A DNA stretch of 64,000 bases from Flavobacteriales bacterium (GCA_013360395.1 JABWBQ010000001.1:81388-145387), one strand, 5' to 3'. Positions 15,364 through 22,309 are shown, counted from the stretch's first letter. The notes: a model not told the origin generated them from the letters alone. Numbers and translations are program-made.

Positions 15364-16740
15364 ATGGCGAAGCGCACCCCCAAGGCTGAAGGGCGGAAAT
15401 GGTACACCGCTACCATGGAACTCGTGGCCAAAGGCCCCGGATATCCATCGGCGCAAACTATCGAAGTGAGGACCACCAATAAACCTAGGGTAAGTGAATA
15501 CCTAGCCGGACGTGGCTATAAATGGTCACGCATCACGATAACGGAGGGGCGATGTGCTGGTAGTGTACACTTGAACGTGGATAAGGAGGCAGAGCGATAC
15601 CATGCCGAGCTTGAGGCGATGCTAGGGAAACGTCTCCCACCGCGATACAATAACGGGCCGTTCACCGTGGGATACGCCGCCGCCGAGGTGATGGATAGCG
15701 ATGCCCGCAGGCGTTGGGCAGAGTACTTGGAGATGTGGTCCCATGGGCTTTCGGTTAGCCCAGTTCCTCATCACCTTATCGGCGATGCCGTAGACGTGCT
15801 ATACCTACCGGCACGGTGGGTGCAAGCTTTTGAACATTGGGACCGATGTACCGAAGTCGTTCAGGCCGCGCTAAGGAAGAGAAAGGACCATTGCGCCCAC
15901 ATGGCTGAACATTACAAGGGCGAACGATCGCCCGAGGCGCGGGAACTGCGAAAGGGGTACCTCACCGCCGTGAAGAGCTTGGATGCGCTGGAGGGCTGGA
16001 CCTTCCCCGCTTTCGTGGGGCGCTTGAACCTTGACCGCAGCCCTTCGCCTTTCGACGTACCCCACCACGGCTTGTTGGATATGGCCACCTCACACATGGT
16101 GCCCACCATGCCCCCCAACGGCGAACACCTGAAGGTGGAATGGTGGCGGCAACTGCTGGCCGCTTGGGATGGCCCCGCCAATACCAAGGCGGCAACGGTG
16201 GAACAACTGCTGGACCACCATCACCGCCATGGTGGGAGGGCCGAGGTATTCCGCGCCTTGGTGAAGAGCACCGCGAAGCGCCTGCATGCGATTAAGGACA
16301 CAGGTGGCAAGGGTGCCGAGCATTGGGAAACGTTGGCCGATGTGCTGGAGCAATGGCTGTCCATGGCACCCAAGGTGCATGCACAAGGGAAGACCTCCAC
16401 CACGGCGACGGCTCAGGGGAAGCGTCCAGACTTGAAGTTGGTGGCTTTGGTCCATGCACTTCGATACTTGACCGGGGATAAGAGCGCGGATATCACCAGG
16501 ATAAATGCACAGGCGCTGGCTGTTGGCGCTGGAGCAACGGGCAAGGAGAGCGGAAGGGACCTCCTCAGACATTACACACGCTACACGATGGGCAAGGACC
16601 ACCACGCCCAACGGCTAGACGATGCGGAGTCCTACACCGTGAAGACACGCTATCTCGCCGCAATCGCAATGCTCGTAGATCACCAGAAGGCCAAGGCCAT
16701 GGCTGAGGCTGAACTGGAAGAGCTACGCGAACGAGAATAA
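15364..16740 (+). CDS. unknown 458-residue element protein
   Basis: The gene starts 3 bases after the integrase stop and is probably cotranscribed with it. I do not recognise the bulk of the protein. It is soluble, with no signal peptide or membrane segment. The last 100 residues (ALVHALRYLTGD, ITRINAQALAVGAGATGKESGRDLLRHYTRY, KTRYLAAIAMLV) resemble a C-terminal module common in hypothetical proteins beside integrases in Bacteroidota elements, where a Gly-Ser-Lys-Leu turn is followed by a (Y/F)xxY segment. That resemblance is from memory and weak. The middle has several His pairs but no HUH relaxase motif. Codon use is AT-richer than the host genes. Confidence 0.7.
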   Translation: MAKRTPKAEGRKWYTATMELVAKGPGYPSAQTIEVRTTNKPRVSEYLAGRGYKWSRITITEGRCAGSVHLNVDKEAERYHAELEAMLGKRLPPRYNNGPFTVGYAAAEVMDSDARRRWAEYLEMWSHGLSVSPVPHHLIGDAVDVLYLPARWVQAFEHWDRCTEVVQAALRKRKDHCAHMAEHYKGERSPEARELRKGYLTAVKSLDALEGWTFPAFVGRLNLDRSPSPFDVPHHGLLDMATSHMVPTMPPNGEHLKVEWWRQLLAAWDGPANTKAATVEQLLDHHHRHGGRAEVFRALVKSTAKRLHAIKDTGGKGAEHWETLADVLEQWLSMAPKVHAQGKTSTTATAQGKRPDLKLVALVHALRYLTGDKSADITRINAQALAVGAGATGKESGRDLLRHYTRYTMGKDHHAQRLDDAESYTVKTRYLAAIAMLVDHQKAKAMAEAELEELRERE

Positions 16741-16756
16741 GCTTCGGAAAATAGGG

Positions 16757-16776
16757 GGCCACATTGTGGCCACATT
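16757..16776. promoter_or_regulatory. palindrome, possible operator before the HTH gene
   Basis: GGCCACATTGTGGCC (16757-16771) is a perfect 7+1+7 inverted repeat. The half GGCCACATT recurs directly at 16768-16776. It lies about 75 bases before the HTH protein gene and could be its binding site. Confidence 0.4.
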
Positions 16777-16816
16777 CTCACCCCACCGCGAAAGGCCCGG
16801 AGAATTTTGCCCTATT

Positions 16817-16839
16817 GCTCGGGATAACATCCCCCGAGC
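16817..16839 (+). promoter_or_regulatory. hairpin just before the HTH gene start
   Basis: GCTCGGG pairs with CCCGAGC over a 9-base loop. The right arm ends 11 bases before ATG 16851, in the ribosome-binding region, so folding could affect translation of the HTH protein. There is no following T-run, so it is not a simple terminator. Confidence 0.35.
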
Positions 16840-16850
16840 GTTGAGGCAAG

Positions 16851-17156
16851 ATGAACGCGAACCCTTTCGAGATCCTTGAGGCCAAGCTGGATGCCCTGGC
16901 CGTGGATGTGCGGGCACTGAAGAGCCGCACCAAGGAAGCCCCACCCGATGAGATCGGGGGCATGGAACTGGCCGAGGCCGTCACGGGACTGAGCCGGAGC
17001 ACCTTATACAAGAAAACCTTCAGGCGGGAGATCCCACACCGCAACGTGCATGGGCGGCTCTACTTCCGCCGCTCGGAGCTGGAGGCTTGGCTGGATGCCG
17101 GGCGCCGCCCGCTGGCCGAAGAGATCGCTCACGAACGAATGGAAGAAAAGAAATGA
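16851..17156 (+). CDS. helix-turn-helix protein, excisionase-like
   Basis: A 101-residue protein with a short N-terminal helix (residues 5-25, possible coiled coil) and a MerR/excisionase-type winged HTH: GMELAEAVTGLSRSTLYKKTFRREIPHRNV then a wing GRLYFRRSELEAWLD. Such proteins in Bacteroidota elements act as directionality factors or transcription regulators. It stands at the head of the replication-type gene group. A palindrome and a hairpin lie upstream and may be its own control sites. Confidence 0.82.
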   Translation: MNANPFEILEAKLDALAVDVRALKSRTKEAPPDEIGGMELAEAVTGLSRSTLYKKTFRREIPHRNVHGRLYFRRSELEAWLDAGRRPLAEEIAHERMEEKK

Positions 17157-17202
17157 GCCGGGAGCACTGCGAATGCAACCCGGCCCGAAATTCTGCTGAG
17201 AC

Positions 17203-17472
17203 ATGCCAAAGATAAACCACCCCGACGAAGAGCGGACCGATCCCAACGGAACGCCGCTCTACCTACGTGTTGAGCTATTCGTGGCCGGATGGTGCCGCCG
17301 CACGTTCACCACCCGTGCATCGGACCTGAAAGAGCTGGCCATGGCGCTGGAGGGCTTCCAAGATGCCAACCTGGATGCCACACACCTTGACGTGTTCGCC
17401 TTCGCCAAGATGGCAGGGCTTGTGCTTCGCCGCTGGCCGAGTGTTCCACGCAGGCAATACCGCAGGCGATGA
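17203..17472 (+). CDS. hypothetical protein, 89 residues
   Basis: I do not recognise a family. The protein is soluble and ends in a strongly basic tail (RRWPSVPRRQYRRR). Its stop overlaps the ATG of the DUF3987 gene by 4 bp (ATGA, 17469-17472), so it is translationally coupled to the helicase-like protein. A helper role in the element's replication is only inferred from this coupling. Confidence 0.6.
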   Translation: MPKINHPDEERTDPNGTPLYLRVELFVAGWCRRTFTTRASDLKELAMALEGFQDANLDATHLDVFAFAKMAGLVLRRWPSVPRRQYRRR

Positions 17473-18875
17473 GCACGGCCACCAGGATCACACCCGAGCA
17501 AGTGGAGGGCGCCATGCGCATCGAACACGCAAGGCCCACCGCCGAGGTGGTGGTACCGCCATTCCCGCTGGAGGCGCTCCCCGAACTGCTGGCTGATTAC
17601 GCCCGAGAGCTGGAGCGGTTCAACGGCTTCCTCCTGGACTACACCGGAGCGGGCATGCTCTTCGCCGCATGCACGGCGATCGGGAACGCCGCACACCTTC
17701 AGGTGAAAGAGGGCTACACAGTACCGCCCATGCTTTGGCTGGTGAGCGTCGGGCGCCCGTCCATCGGAAAGACCCACCCGCTTAATGCCATGGTGAAGCC
17801 CTTGGCCAAGCGGGATGCACGCACCAAGCGCGAACACGATACCAGGGTGAGGGAATGGGAATCCGCTCAGGAGGATCGCCGTAAGCGAAAGGGCGGCAAG
17901 GATGCCCCACCGGAGGAACCGCCTTCACCTCGGCCTGTATGGCGCCCCCACCTTGTGGACGATATCACCATGGAGGCGCTGCTGGCCAAGCTGGCGGCAA
18001 CGCCCCGAGGGGTGGGCCTGCATTGCGATGAGCTAGGCGGATGGCTGGCAGGGATGGACAAGTACCGCAAGGGTGGGGACCGCCAAAAGTGGCTTTCCAT
18101 CTTCAATGGATCCCAGCTCAGCGAGATCCGAAAGACGGCTGGGGAGCATGTTGTGCGCCTTCCGTTCGTGGCCGTAGCTGGTGGGGTGCAACCAGGCAAG
18201 CTGCATGACCTCGGCCGCGATCATGACGGCTTCCTCCACCGCCTGTTGTTCGTGTATCCCGATGAGCAGTTGAGGCGTTACGCATCCAAGTTATCGGTGA
18301 ACGCTGCATGGGGCGAGACATGGGACAGAGTGCTGGAGCAACTGCTGGAGCTGGAAATGCGCACGGTGGATGGGGAGCTGGAACCGATCCTGATGCACTA
18401 CACCGAAGCCGCCGCCGAGGTATACGCCCGATGGGACCGAATGAACACGGACCGCACGAACGCCGCGAATGCGTCCGGCGATGAGCTAAGCGCCGCCCTC
18501 TTCGGCAAGCTGGACACCTATGCCCACCGGCTGGCCTTGGTGCTGGAACTATTGCACCGGGCATGCACGGGCGAAGGCCATGCCCGAGAGGTGAGGGCTG
18601 AAGCCGTGGAGGGTGCGCTGAAGCTGCTGGAGTACTTCGAGGCTTGTGCAAGGAAAGTGCATTTCCAGCTCTTCGAGGCCGATGCCGTGGACCGTTTGCC
18701 GCCACTGAAGGGCCGCGTTTACGCCGCCCTGCCTGAGCGCTTCACCACTGGCGAGGGCACCCATATCGCCCAGGCGATGGGTATGCCGCCCTCCACCTTC
18801 AAGCGCCTGTTGAGGGATGGGCACCTCTTCCGCAAGGCCCGCCACGGGGTGAACGTGAAGCTGAAGGACGCATGA
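17469..18875 (+). CDS. DUF3987 helicase/primase-like protein
   Basis: A 468-residue protein with the DUF3987 pattern. Walker A is GRPSIGKT (residues 95-102). A charged linker follows (KREHDTRVREWESAQEDRRKRK), then VDDITMEALLAKLA, the acidic LHCDELGGWLAGM motif, and a sensor-like LPFVAVAGGVQP. Members are found on plasmids and integrative elements and resemble replicative helicase ATPase cores, but their biochemistry is little known. The C-terminal 70 residues look like a winged helix (GEGTHIAQAMGMPPSTFKRLLRDG). The gene is coupled by 4-bp overlaps to the genes on both sides. Confidence 0.85.
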   Translation: MSTATRITPEQVEGAMRIEHARPTAEVVVPPFPLEALPELLADYARELERFNGFLLDYTGAGMLFAACTAIGNAAHLQVKEGYTVPPMLWLVSVGRPSIGKTHPLNAMVKPLAKRDARTKREHDTRVREWESAQEDRRKRKGGKDAPPEEPPSPRPVWRPHLVDDITMEALLAKLAATPRGVGLHCDELGGWLAGMDKYRKGGDRQKWLSIFNGSQLSEIRKTAGEHVVRLPFVAVAGGVQPGKLHDLGRDHDGFLHRLLFVYPDEQLRRYASKLSVNAAWGETWDRVLEQLLELEMRTVDGELEPILMHYTEAAAEVYARWDRMNTDRTNAANASGDELSAALFGKLDTYAHRLALVLELLHRACTGEGHAREVRAEAVEGALKLLEYFEACARKVHFQLFEADAVDRLPPLKGRVYAALPERFTTGEGTHIAQAMGMPPSTFKRLLRDGHLFRKARHGVNVKLKDA

Positions 18876-19114
18876 GCTACACGATACCCATGGACTTTTT
18901 GGCCTTTTTGGTCCTTTCCGCCATGGGCGCGGGATTCGGAGGGTATACGGGTGGTCCTTTCGTGGTCCTTTGGTCCTTTCGGATGTGGTGGCAAAGGACC
19001 ACTTGGACCATGAAAAGACCACCCCATACCTCGGGAAATGCTTATCCCCGTAGCAAAGGACCAAAAGACCAAAAGGACCACACCTCTAACATGCACACCG
19101 ATGGCCGTGGCTGA
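18872..19114 (+). CDS. possible small membrane protein overlapping the repeat array
   Basis: The ATG at 18872 overlaps the stop of the DUF3987 gene by 4 bp and opens an 80-codon frame. The first 40 residues include one hydrophobic segment (FLAFLVLSAMGAGFGGYTGG). The second half (KGPKDQKDH and neighbours) is simply the translation of the GGTCCTTT repeat array. Its coding status is uncertain. The start overlap is the main argument for it, and the repeat-dictated sequence the main argument against. Confidence 0.35.
   Translation: MSYTIPMDFLAFLVLSAMGAGFGGYTGGPFVVLWSFRMWWQRTTWTMKRPPHTSGNAYPRSKGPKDQKDHTSNMHTDGRG
18896..19080. repeat. GGTCCTTT iteron-like array with internal dyad
   Basis: GGTCCTTT occurs directly at 18910, 18953, 18964 and 18972. 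Its complement AAAGGACC occurs at 18993, 19055 and 19072. Near copies lie at 18901 (GGCCTTTT), 19005 (GGACC), 19013 and 19063 (AAAAGACC). The forward copies cluster on the left and the reverse copies on the right, so the array forms a large imperfect dyad centred near 18986. It lies between a helicase-like and a primase-like gene, a natural place for a replication origin. Binding sites for a regulator are the alternative. Confidence 0.6.
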
Positions 19115-20177
19115 GGCACACCGCTACACCCTGGAACGCTACACCGGACCGAGATCGAAGCACACATGCCCGAGCTGTGGGCACCGGCGATGCTTCAAGC
19201 GCTACGTGGATTCGGCCACCGGTGAGCACCTCGCCGAGCATGTAGGGCGATGCGATCGGGAGGACCGATGCGCCCACCATGTGAAGCCCCGCGAATATTT
19301 CGCCGCTGGTGGTGAGCGCCCATCGGGAGAATGGACACCGCCACCGATGCCGCCCGAGCTTCCCGGCTACCGGATGGCCCGCGAAGATGTACGCCACACC
19401 GTGGGCAAGCCTTGCCACCTGCTGGAATACCTCAGCGCCAAGGCCGGGCTGGATGCTGAGCAGGTGAAGCGCACCGCGTGGGAGTATTGCGTGGGCGGCT
19501 GGCCTGAGCCGGGCAAGTACCTCGGCGCTGCCGCCTTTTGGCAGGTGGACCGTGCCGGGCAAGTACGCACCGCGAAAGTGGTGCAATACGATCCCAGCAA
19601 CGGCCACCGCGTGAAGGGTGCCGCATCGTGGGCACATGCCTTAGCTGGTGGCATCCCCGAGGGCTTCCGCCTGGATCAATGCCTCTTCGGTGAGCACCTG
19701 CTGGACAAGTACCCCGAGGCGCCCGTGGGCATCGTGGAGGCGGAGAAAACGGCCCTTGTGGCACGGCTGCTGGTGCCTTCGGTCCTATGGCTGGCCGTGG
19801 GTGGCCTTGGTGAGCTGAAGCTGAGCAAGCTCCTACCATTGGCAGGCCGTCACGTTACCCTGTGGCCCGACCTCGGCAAGGGCTTCACGGAATGGAGCGC
19901 CAAGGCATCCGAGCTGGCCCCGCTCTTCACTTCGCTGAAGGTTGCGGACCTGCTGGAAAGGGTGGCCACCGATGCCGAGCGGGAGCAAGGGCTGGACTTG
20001 GCCGATTACCTATTGAGCCGAAGCGCTGAAGAGCAGGTCATGCCGAAGGCGCCGCCCCCGGAACGCATTGCCGCCGAAGTACTGGCCTTCATGCAGCGGC
20101 ACCCGGCATGCCAAGTGCTGGCCGATGAGGTGGACATGGATCTGTCCGCTGCAATAGTCCAACCTCTACCTGCCTAG
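19101..20177 (+). CDS. Toprim/primase-like protein (DUF6371 type)
   Basis: A 358-residue protein. The N-terminus RYTGPRSKHTCPSCGHRRCFKRYVD has the CPxCG zinc-ribbon form seen in DUF6371 and CHC2-type primases, with further Cys at GRCDREDRC. The second half contains VGIVEAEKTALVA, the Toprim acidic strand, and VTLWPDLGKGFTEWSAKA, where a second Toprim acidic motif would be. Such proteins pair with DUF3987 proteins in Bacteroidota elements and probably prime element DNA synthesis. ATG 19101 gives the conserved start. An upstream ATG at 19038 would lie within the repeat array. Confidence 0.78.
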   Translation: MAVAEAHRYTLERYTGPRSKHTCPSCGHRRCFKRYVDSATGEHLAEHVGRCDREDRCAHHVKPREYFAAGGERPSGEWTPPPMPPELPGYRMAREDVRHTVGKPCHLLEYLSAKAGLDAEQVKRTAWEYCVGGWPEPGKYLGAAAFWQVDRAGQVRTAKVVQYDPSNGHRVKGAASWAHALAGGIPEGFRLDQCLFGEHLLDKYPEAPVGIVEAEKTALVARLLVPSVLWLAVGGLGELKLSKLLPLAGRHVTLWPDLGKGFTEWSAKASELAPLFTSLKVADLLERVATDAEREQGLDLADYLLSRSAEEQVMPKAPPPERIAAEVLAFMQRHPACQVLADEVDMDLSAAIVQPLPA

Positions 20178-20180
20178 ACA

Positions 20181-20804
20181 ATGGGACGCAGCTATACCGG
20201 TAGTTCCACGGTTTACGAATGCCCACGGCTGAATCTATCCCAGCTCCGGAGGGCGGGCTACTTCAGCAAGGATGCCGAGGTCCGGGGAGCGTGGAGCTGG
20301 ACTAGCGGGGAGGTGGTGAACATCACCACGGTGGGCAAGGGGGCTGAGGTCCACATGGAACTGAGCTACACCTGGACCGATCCCTACACGGGCAAGCCGG
20401 AAGAGGTCCGGCAACGAATCGACATGGTGAGGAAGCCGAGCAACCTCGGCCGGGGGACCGTGCTCTACTTCCTCTGCCCATACACAGGACGTCCGTGCCG
20501 AATCCTCTACCGTGCATATTCCGCCCGTACGTACCGCAGTAGGTGGGGCTTCAGCTACCGGCTCTATTACCCCGGCCAAGTGTGCGGCAAGCTGGACCGA
20601 TGGAACACCCGCTATTGGGACCTGGAGCGCCACCTGGAGGGCATGGAGCGGATGCGTAGCCCCGGAACCTACCGGGGAAGGCCCACGAAGCGGGCGCAAC
20701 GTTGGGAGCGCCTGCTGAGCGAACTGGATCGCATGGAGCTACTCAGGTGGTCCCCGGCATCGTTCCCCAAACGGCTACGGTCCGTGCTATCGGGGAGGTC
20801 ATAA
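20181..20804 (+). CDS. unknown element protein with degenerate zinc-finger pattern
   Basis: This 207-residue protein starts 3 bases after the primase-like gene. It has the general form of a hypothetical protein often seen in mobile elements: an N-terminal region about LRRAGYF, a W-S-W strand, a YTWTDPYTGKPEEVRQRI strand, then FLCPYTGRPCRILY and a YRLYYPGQVC segment. In the relatives I recall, the latter two carry paired Cys (CxxC). Here only single Cys remain, so zinc binding may be lost. It is rich in Arg and Tyr. Function unknown. Confidence 0.65.
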   Translation: MGRSYTGSSTVYECPRLNLSQLRRAGYFSKDAEVRGAWSWTSGEVVNITTVGKGAEVHMELSYTWTDPYTGKPEEVRQRIDMVRKPSNLGRGTVLYFLCPYTGRPCRILYRAYSARTYRSRWGFSYRLYYPGQVCGKLDRWNTRYWDLERHLEGMERMRSPGTYRGRPTKRAQRWERLLSELDRMELLRWSPASFPKRLRSVLSGRS

Positions 20805-20824
20805 GTCCTAAGGAGTTCGGCTAT

Positions 20825-21490
20825 CTATTGCCGACGCGCTGCGCGTTGAAGTAGCCTCCCTGCCTTCCGCTCGGCATCGGCGGCACCAATCGTTAGCACC
20901 GTCGAAGCGATTAGCCCAGCCCCAGCGACGGCACCTCCAATCGCAACGCCGGAATCGGACGAAGCATCCAAGGCAAGGGCAAGCCCAGCCCCGAGAGCAA
21001 GTCCACCAAAGCCAAGAATCGCAGCCGTACCCCGCCGCCTGCCTGCCTCTTCAAGTCGCATTCCAGCAAGCTGGAGCGCTTCAAGGTCCATGGGAACGGA
21101 CATCATATCCACGCGGGGCGGTGCATCTATGGGCTTACCATTGGTAACCTCAGGGCGGTAAGCCGTGGGAGTGGCCTCCATTGTGATGTCCAGCGTGGTG
21201 GTGAACCCATTCTGGATCTTCACCTCATACTTCGCAAACGTCAGATAGCCCTCATTCGAGGCCCGGACCATGAACACACCTTTGGGCAGGTGCTCCATGA
21301 AGTACCGCCCCTTGGCATCGGTCCGTGTTGATGCTATCGCGCTGTCCCCGCTCACCACCTCAACAAGCACATGTTCAAGCGGGGCCTGTGTCCGTGTATC
21401 TGACACGCTGCCGGACAACCTCCCCCTCCCATCGTTGCAATAGCTAAGGAGAGGCAGGGCCAAAAGGAGGGTGAGGGCATGGTAGCGCAT
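20825..21490 (-). CDS. exported protein with carboxypeptidase-regulatory-like domain
   Basis: A 221-residue leftward gene in an otherwise rightward element. The N-terminus is a signal sequence (ALTLLLALPLLSYCNDG) whose Cys suggests a lipoprotein, though the Tyr before it is unusual for a lipobox. Residues 27-105 look like a carboxypeptidase-regulatory (CarboxypepD_reg) beta-sandwich: GRLSGSVSDTRTQAPLEHVLVEV, TRTDAKGRYFMEHLPKGVFMVRAS. The C-terminal half has two glycine-rich hydrophobic segments (ILGFGGLALGAGLALAL and IGGAVAGAGLIAS) like glycine zippers. It may sit in the outer membrane. It is a cargo candidate. Confidence 0.7.
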   Translation of the reverse strand: MRYHALTLLLALPLLSYCNDGRGRLSGSVSDTRTQAPLEHVLVEVVSGDSAIASTRTDAKGRYFMEHLPKGVFMVRASNEGYLTFAKYEVKIQNGFTTTLDITMEATPTAYRPEVTNGKPIDAPPRVDMMSVPMDLEALQLAGMRLEEAGRRRGTAAILGFGGLALGAGLALALDASSDSGVAIGGAVAGAGLIASTVLTIGAADAERKAGRLLQRAARRQ

Positions 21491-21491
21491 G

Positions 21492-21509
21492 GGCAAGAAT
21501 TATCTTGCC
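21492..21509. promoter_or_regulatory. inverted repeat between divergent starts
   Basis: GGCAAGA and TCTTGCC form a perfect 7-bp inverted repeat around ATTA. It lies directly before the leftward gene's start (21490) and 13 bases before the rightward ATG at 21522. It is a candidate operator controlling both. Confidence 0.4.
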
Positions 21510-21521
21510 GAACATACACGA

Positions 21522-21776
21522 ATGGGCGATAAACTCGGCCTCTACGCATTCAACGCCCTGCCCATCGGGGAGCGGGCACAAGCCCTGTGGGACGGCGGGG
21601 CCTTCATCGGCGCCACTGACCACCCCGAGGGGCGAAGCGCCTTCTACACGTTCGCGGACTATTATGTGGAGGTGCTACTGGTGGGCGATCCCGAGCGCAT
21701 TGTGGAGGTCGTTCCATTCTACACCGGCCCCAGGCTGGAGCGGATGCTCAGCGTTATCGACGTGACCAAGCTCTGA
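21522..21776 (+). CDS. small hypothetical element protein, 84 residues
   Basis: I do not know its function. The pattern (LGLYAFNALPIGERAQALWDGGAFIG, SAFYTFADYYVEVLLVGDPERIVEVVPF) is similar to small hypothetical proteins often found in Bacteroidota integrative elements, which share a YxxxxLPxxE...VW(E/D)xGxF layout. The ATG at 21489 would overlap the divergent gene's start, so ATG 21522 is preferred. The next small gene starts 3 bases after its stop. Confidence 0.6.
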   Translation: MGDKLGLYAFNALPIGERAQALWDGGAFIGATDHPEGRSAFYTFADYYVEVLLVGDPERIVEVVPFYTGPRLERMLSVIDVTKL

Positions 21777-21779
21777 ACG

Positions 21780-21953
21780 ATGAAGACCGCCCGCCGCATC
21801 CTTGAGACCCTCGGGGGGCTGCTGGTGGACTTCGTGGGCCTCTTCCTCGGCTACCCTGAGCGGGAAGGGGGCCAACGCCGTACCGTTGGGGAGGCCCTCC
21901 TTTTCCTCGGCCTCCTGGCCGTGGTCATGGCCCTTTTCATCACCGCATCCTGA
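21780..21953 (+). CDS. 57-residue predicted membrane protein
   Basis: The frame from ATG 21780 to TGA 21953 encodes a protein with two hydrophobic segments: ETLGGLLVDFVGLFLGY near the N-terminus and ALLFLGLLAVVMALFITA at the C-terminus, linked by a charged loop (PEREGGQRRTVG). It starts 3 bases after the preceding stop. The packing and the membrane pattern make it a credible gene. No family is recognised. It is the last gene before the right end. Confidence 0.5.
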   Translation: MKTARRILETLGGLLVDFVGLFLGYPEREGGQRRTVGEALLFLGLLAVVMALFITAS

Positions 21954-21982
21954 AGCGGCCGGAAGCACCCTTCGCGGGCCGA

Positions 21983-22004
21983 TTATTTGCCCCCTTATTT
22001 ACCC
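21983..22004 (+). promoter_or_regulatory. paired TTATTTnCCC sites near the right end
   Basis: TTATTTGCCCCC begins at 21983 and TTATTTACCC at 21995, 12 bases apart. The motif and spacing mirror the CATTTACCCC pair at the left end, supporting a role as integrase arm sites. Confidence 0.45.
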
Positions 22005-22019
22005 TAGATCTAAAAGAAG

Positions 22020-22045
22020 AAGCCCCGGCATTTCGCTCGGGGCCT
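22020..22045 (-). terminator. element-encoded terminator for the restored tRNA-Met
   Basis: Read on the minus strand, GCCCCG and CGGGGC form a stem over a loop of about 10 bases, followed by TTCTTCTTTT. It lies about 15 bases past the 3' end of the intact tRNA-Met and replaces the native terminator left at 13889-13914. Confidence 0.7.
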
Positions 22046-22058
22046 TGTCCTTCTAAGA

Positions 22059-22102
22059 GTAGCGCGGGAGAGACTTGAACTCTCGACCTCAGGATTATGA
22101 AT
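22059..22102 (-). repeat. attR: right direct repeat inside tRNA-Met
   Basis: These 44 bases are identical to 13916-13959. They form the 3' part of the intact tRNA-Met gene at 22060-22133. Confidence 0.93.
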
Positions 22103-22133
22103 CCTGCGCTCTGACCAGCTGAGCTACCGCGCC
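22060..22133 (-). tRNA. tRNA-Met (CAT anticodon)
   Basis: On the minus strand a full cloverleaf is present: acceptor GGCGCGG with CCGCGCT and discriminator A, D-arm AGCTCAGCTGGTCAGAGC, anticodon stem CAGGA/TCCTG with loop TTCATAA (anticodon CAT), and T-arm GAGAGTTCAAGTCTCTC. CCA is not encoded. The G1-U72 pair rules against an initiator tRNA. Elongator Met is favoured over lysidine-modified Ile2, based on overall likeness to Bacteroidota tRNA-Met. It is the integration site of the element to its left. Confidence 0.95.
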
Positions 22134-22309
22134 ATCCTCATGCCCTTCGCACCCGCATCCGGGCGAAAGGGGCGGCAAATATAGCAGCCCGGGGGTCGCC
22201 ACATCGTTCCACAACGAACTGTCGCGCCCATCGCGGGCTCCCGGCGTTGGAGCCCGGGGATGACGGGGATCCTTGCACAGGCGAAAGGAATTTCTACCTT
22301 GCCCGGACC

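Larger units (their letters stand above)
13960..22102. mobile_element. 8.1-kb integrative element in tRNA-Met
   Basis: The element is bounded by 44-bp direct repeats taken from the 3' part of a tRNA-Met gene. The complete tRNA is restored at the right end. A tyrosine integrase is the first gene inside the left end. The interior is visibly less GC-rich than the flanks and uses codons such as CTA and AGG more freely. Gene order is integrase, unknown 458-residue protein, HTH protein, small unknown, DUF3987 helicase-like protein, repeat array, Toprim/primase-like protein, unknown, then a leftward exported protein and two small rightward genes. No relaxase, type IV coupling protein, capsid or terminase gene is recognisable, so it is best described as an integrative element of unknown transfer mode. 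Confidence 0.9.

Noticed and set aside
15364..16740. HUH relaxase in the unknown element protein because of its His pairs
   Set aside because: The His residues do not form an HUH motif next to a hydrophobic strand, and no catalytic Tyr motif is seen. I cannot support a relaxase.
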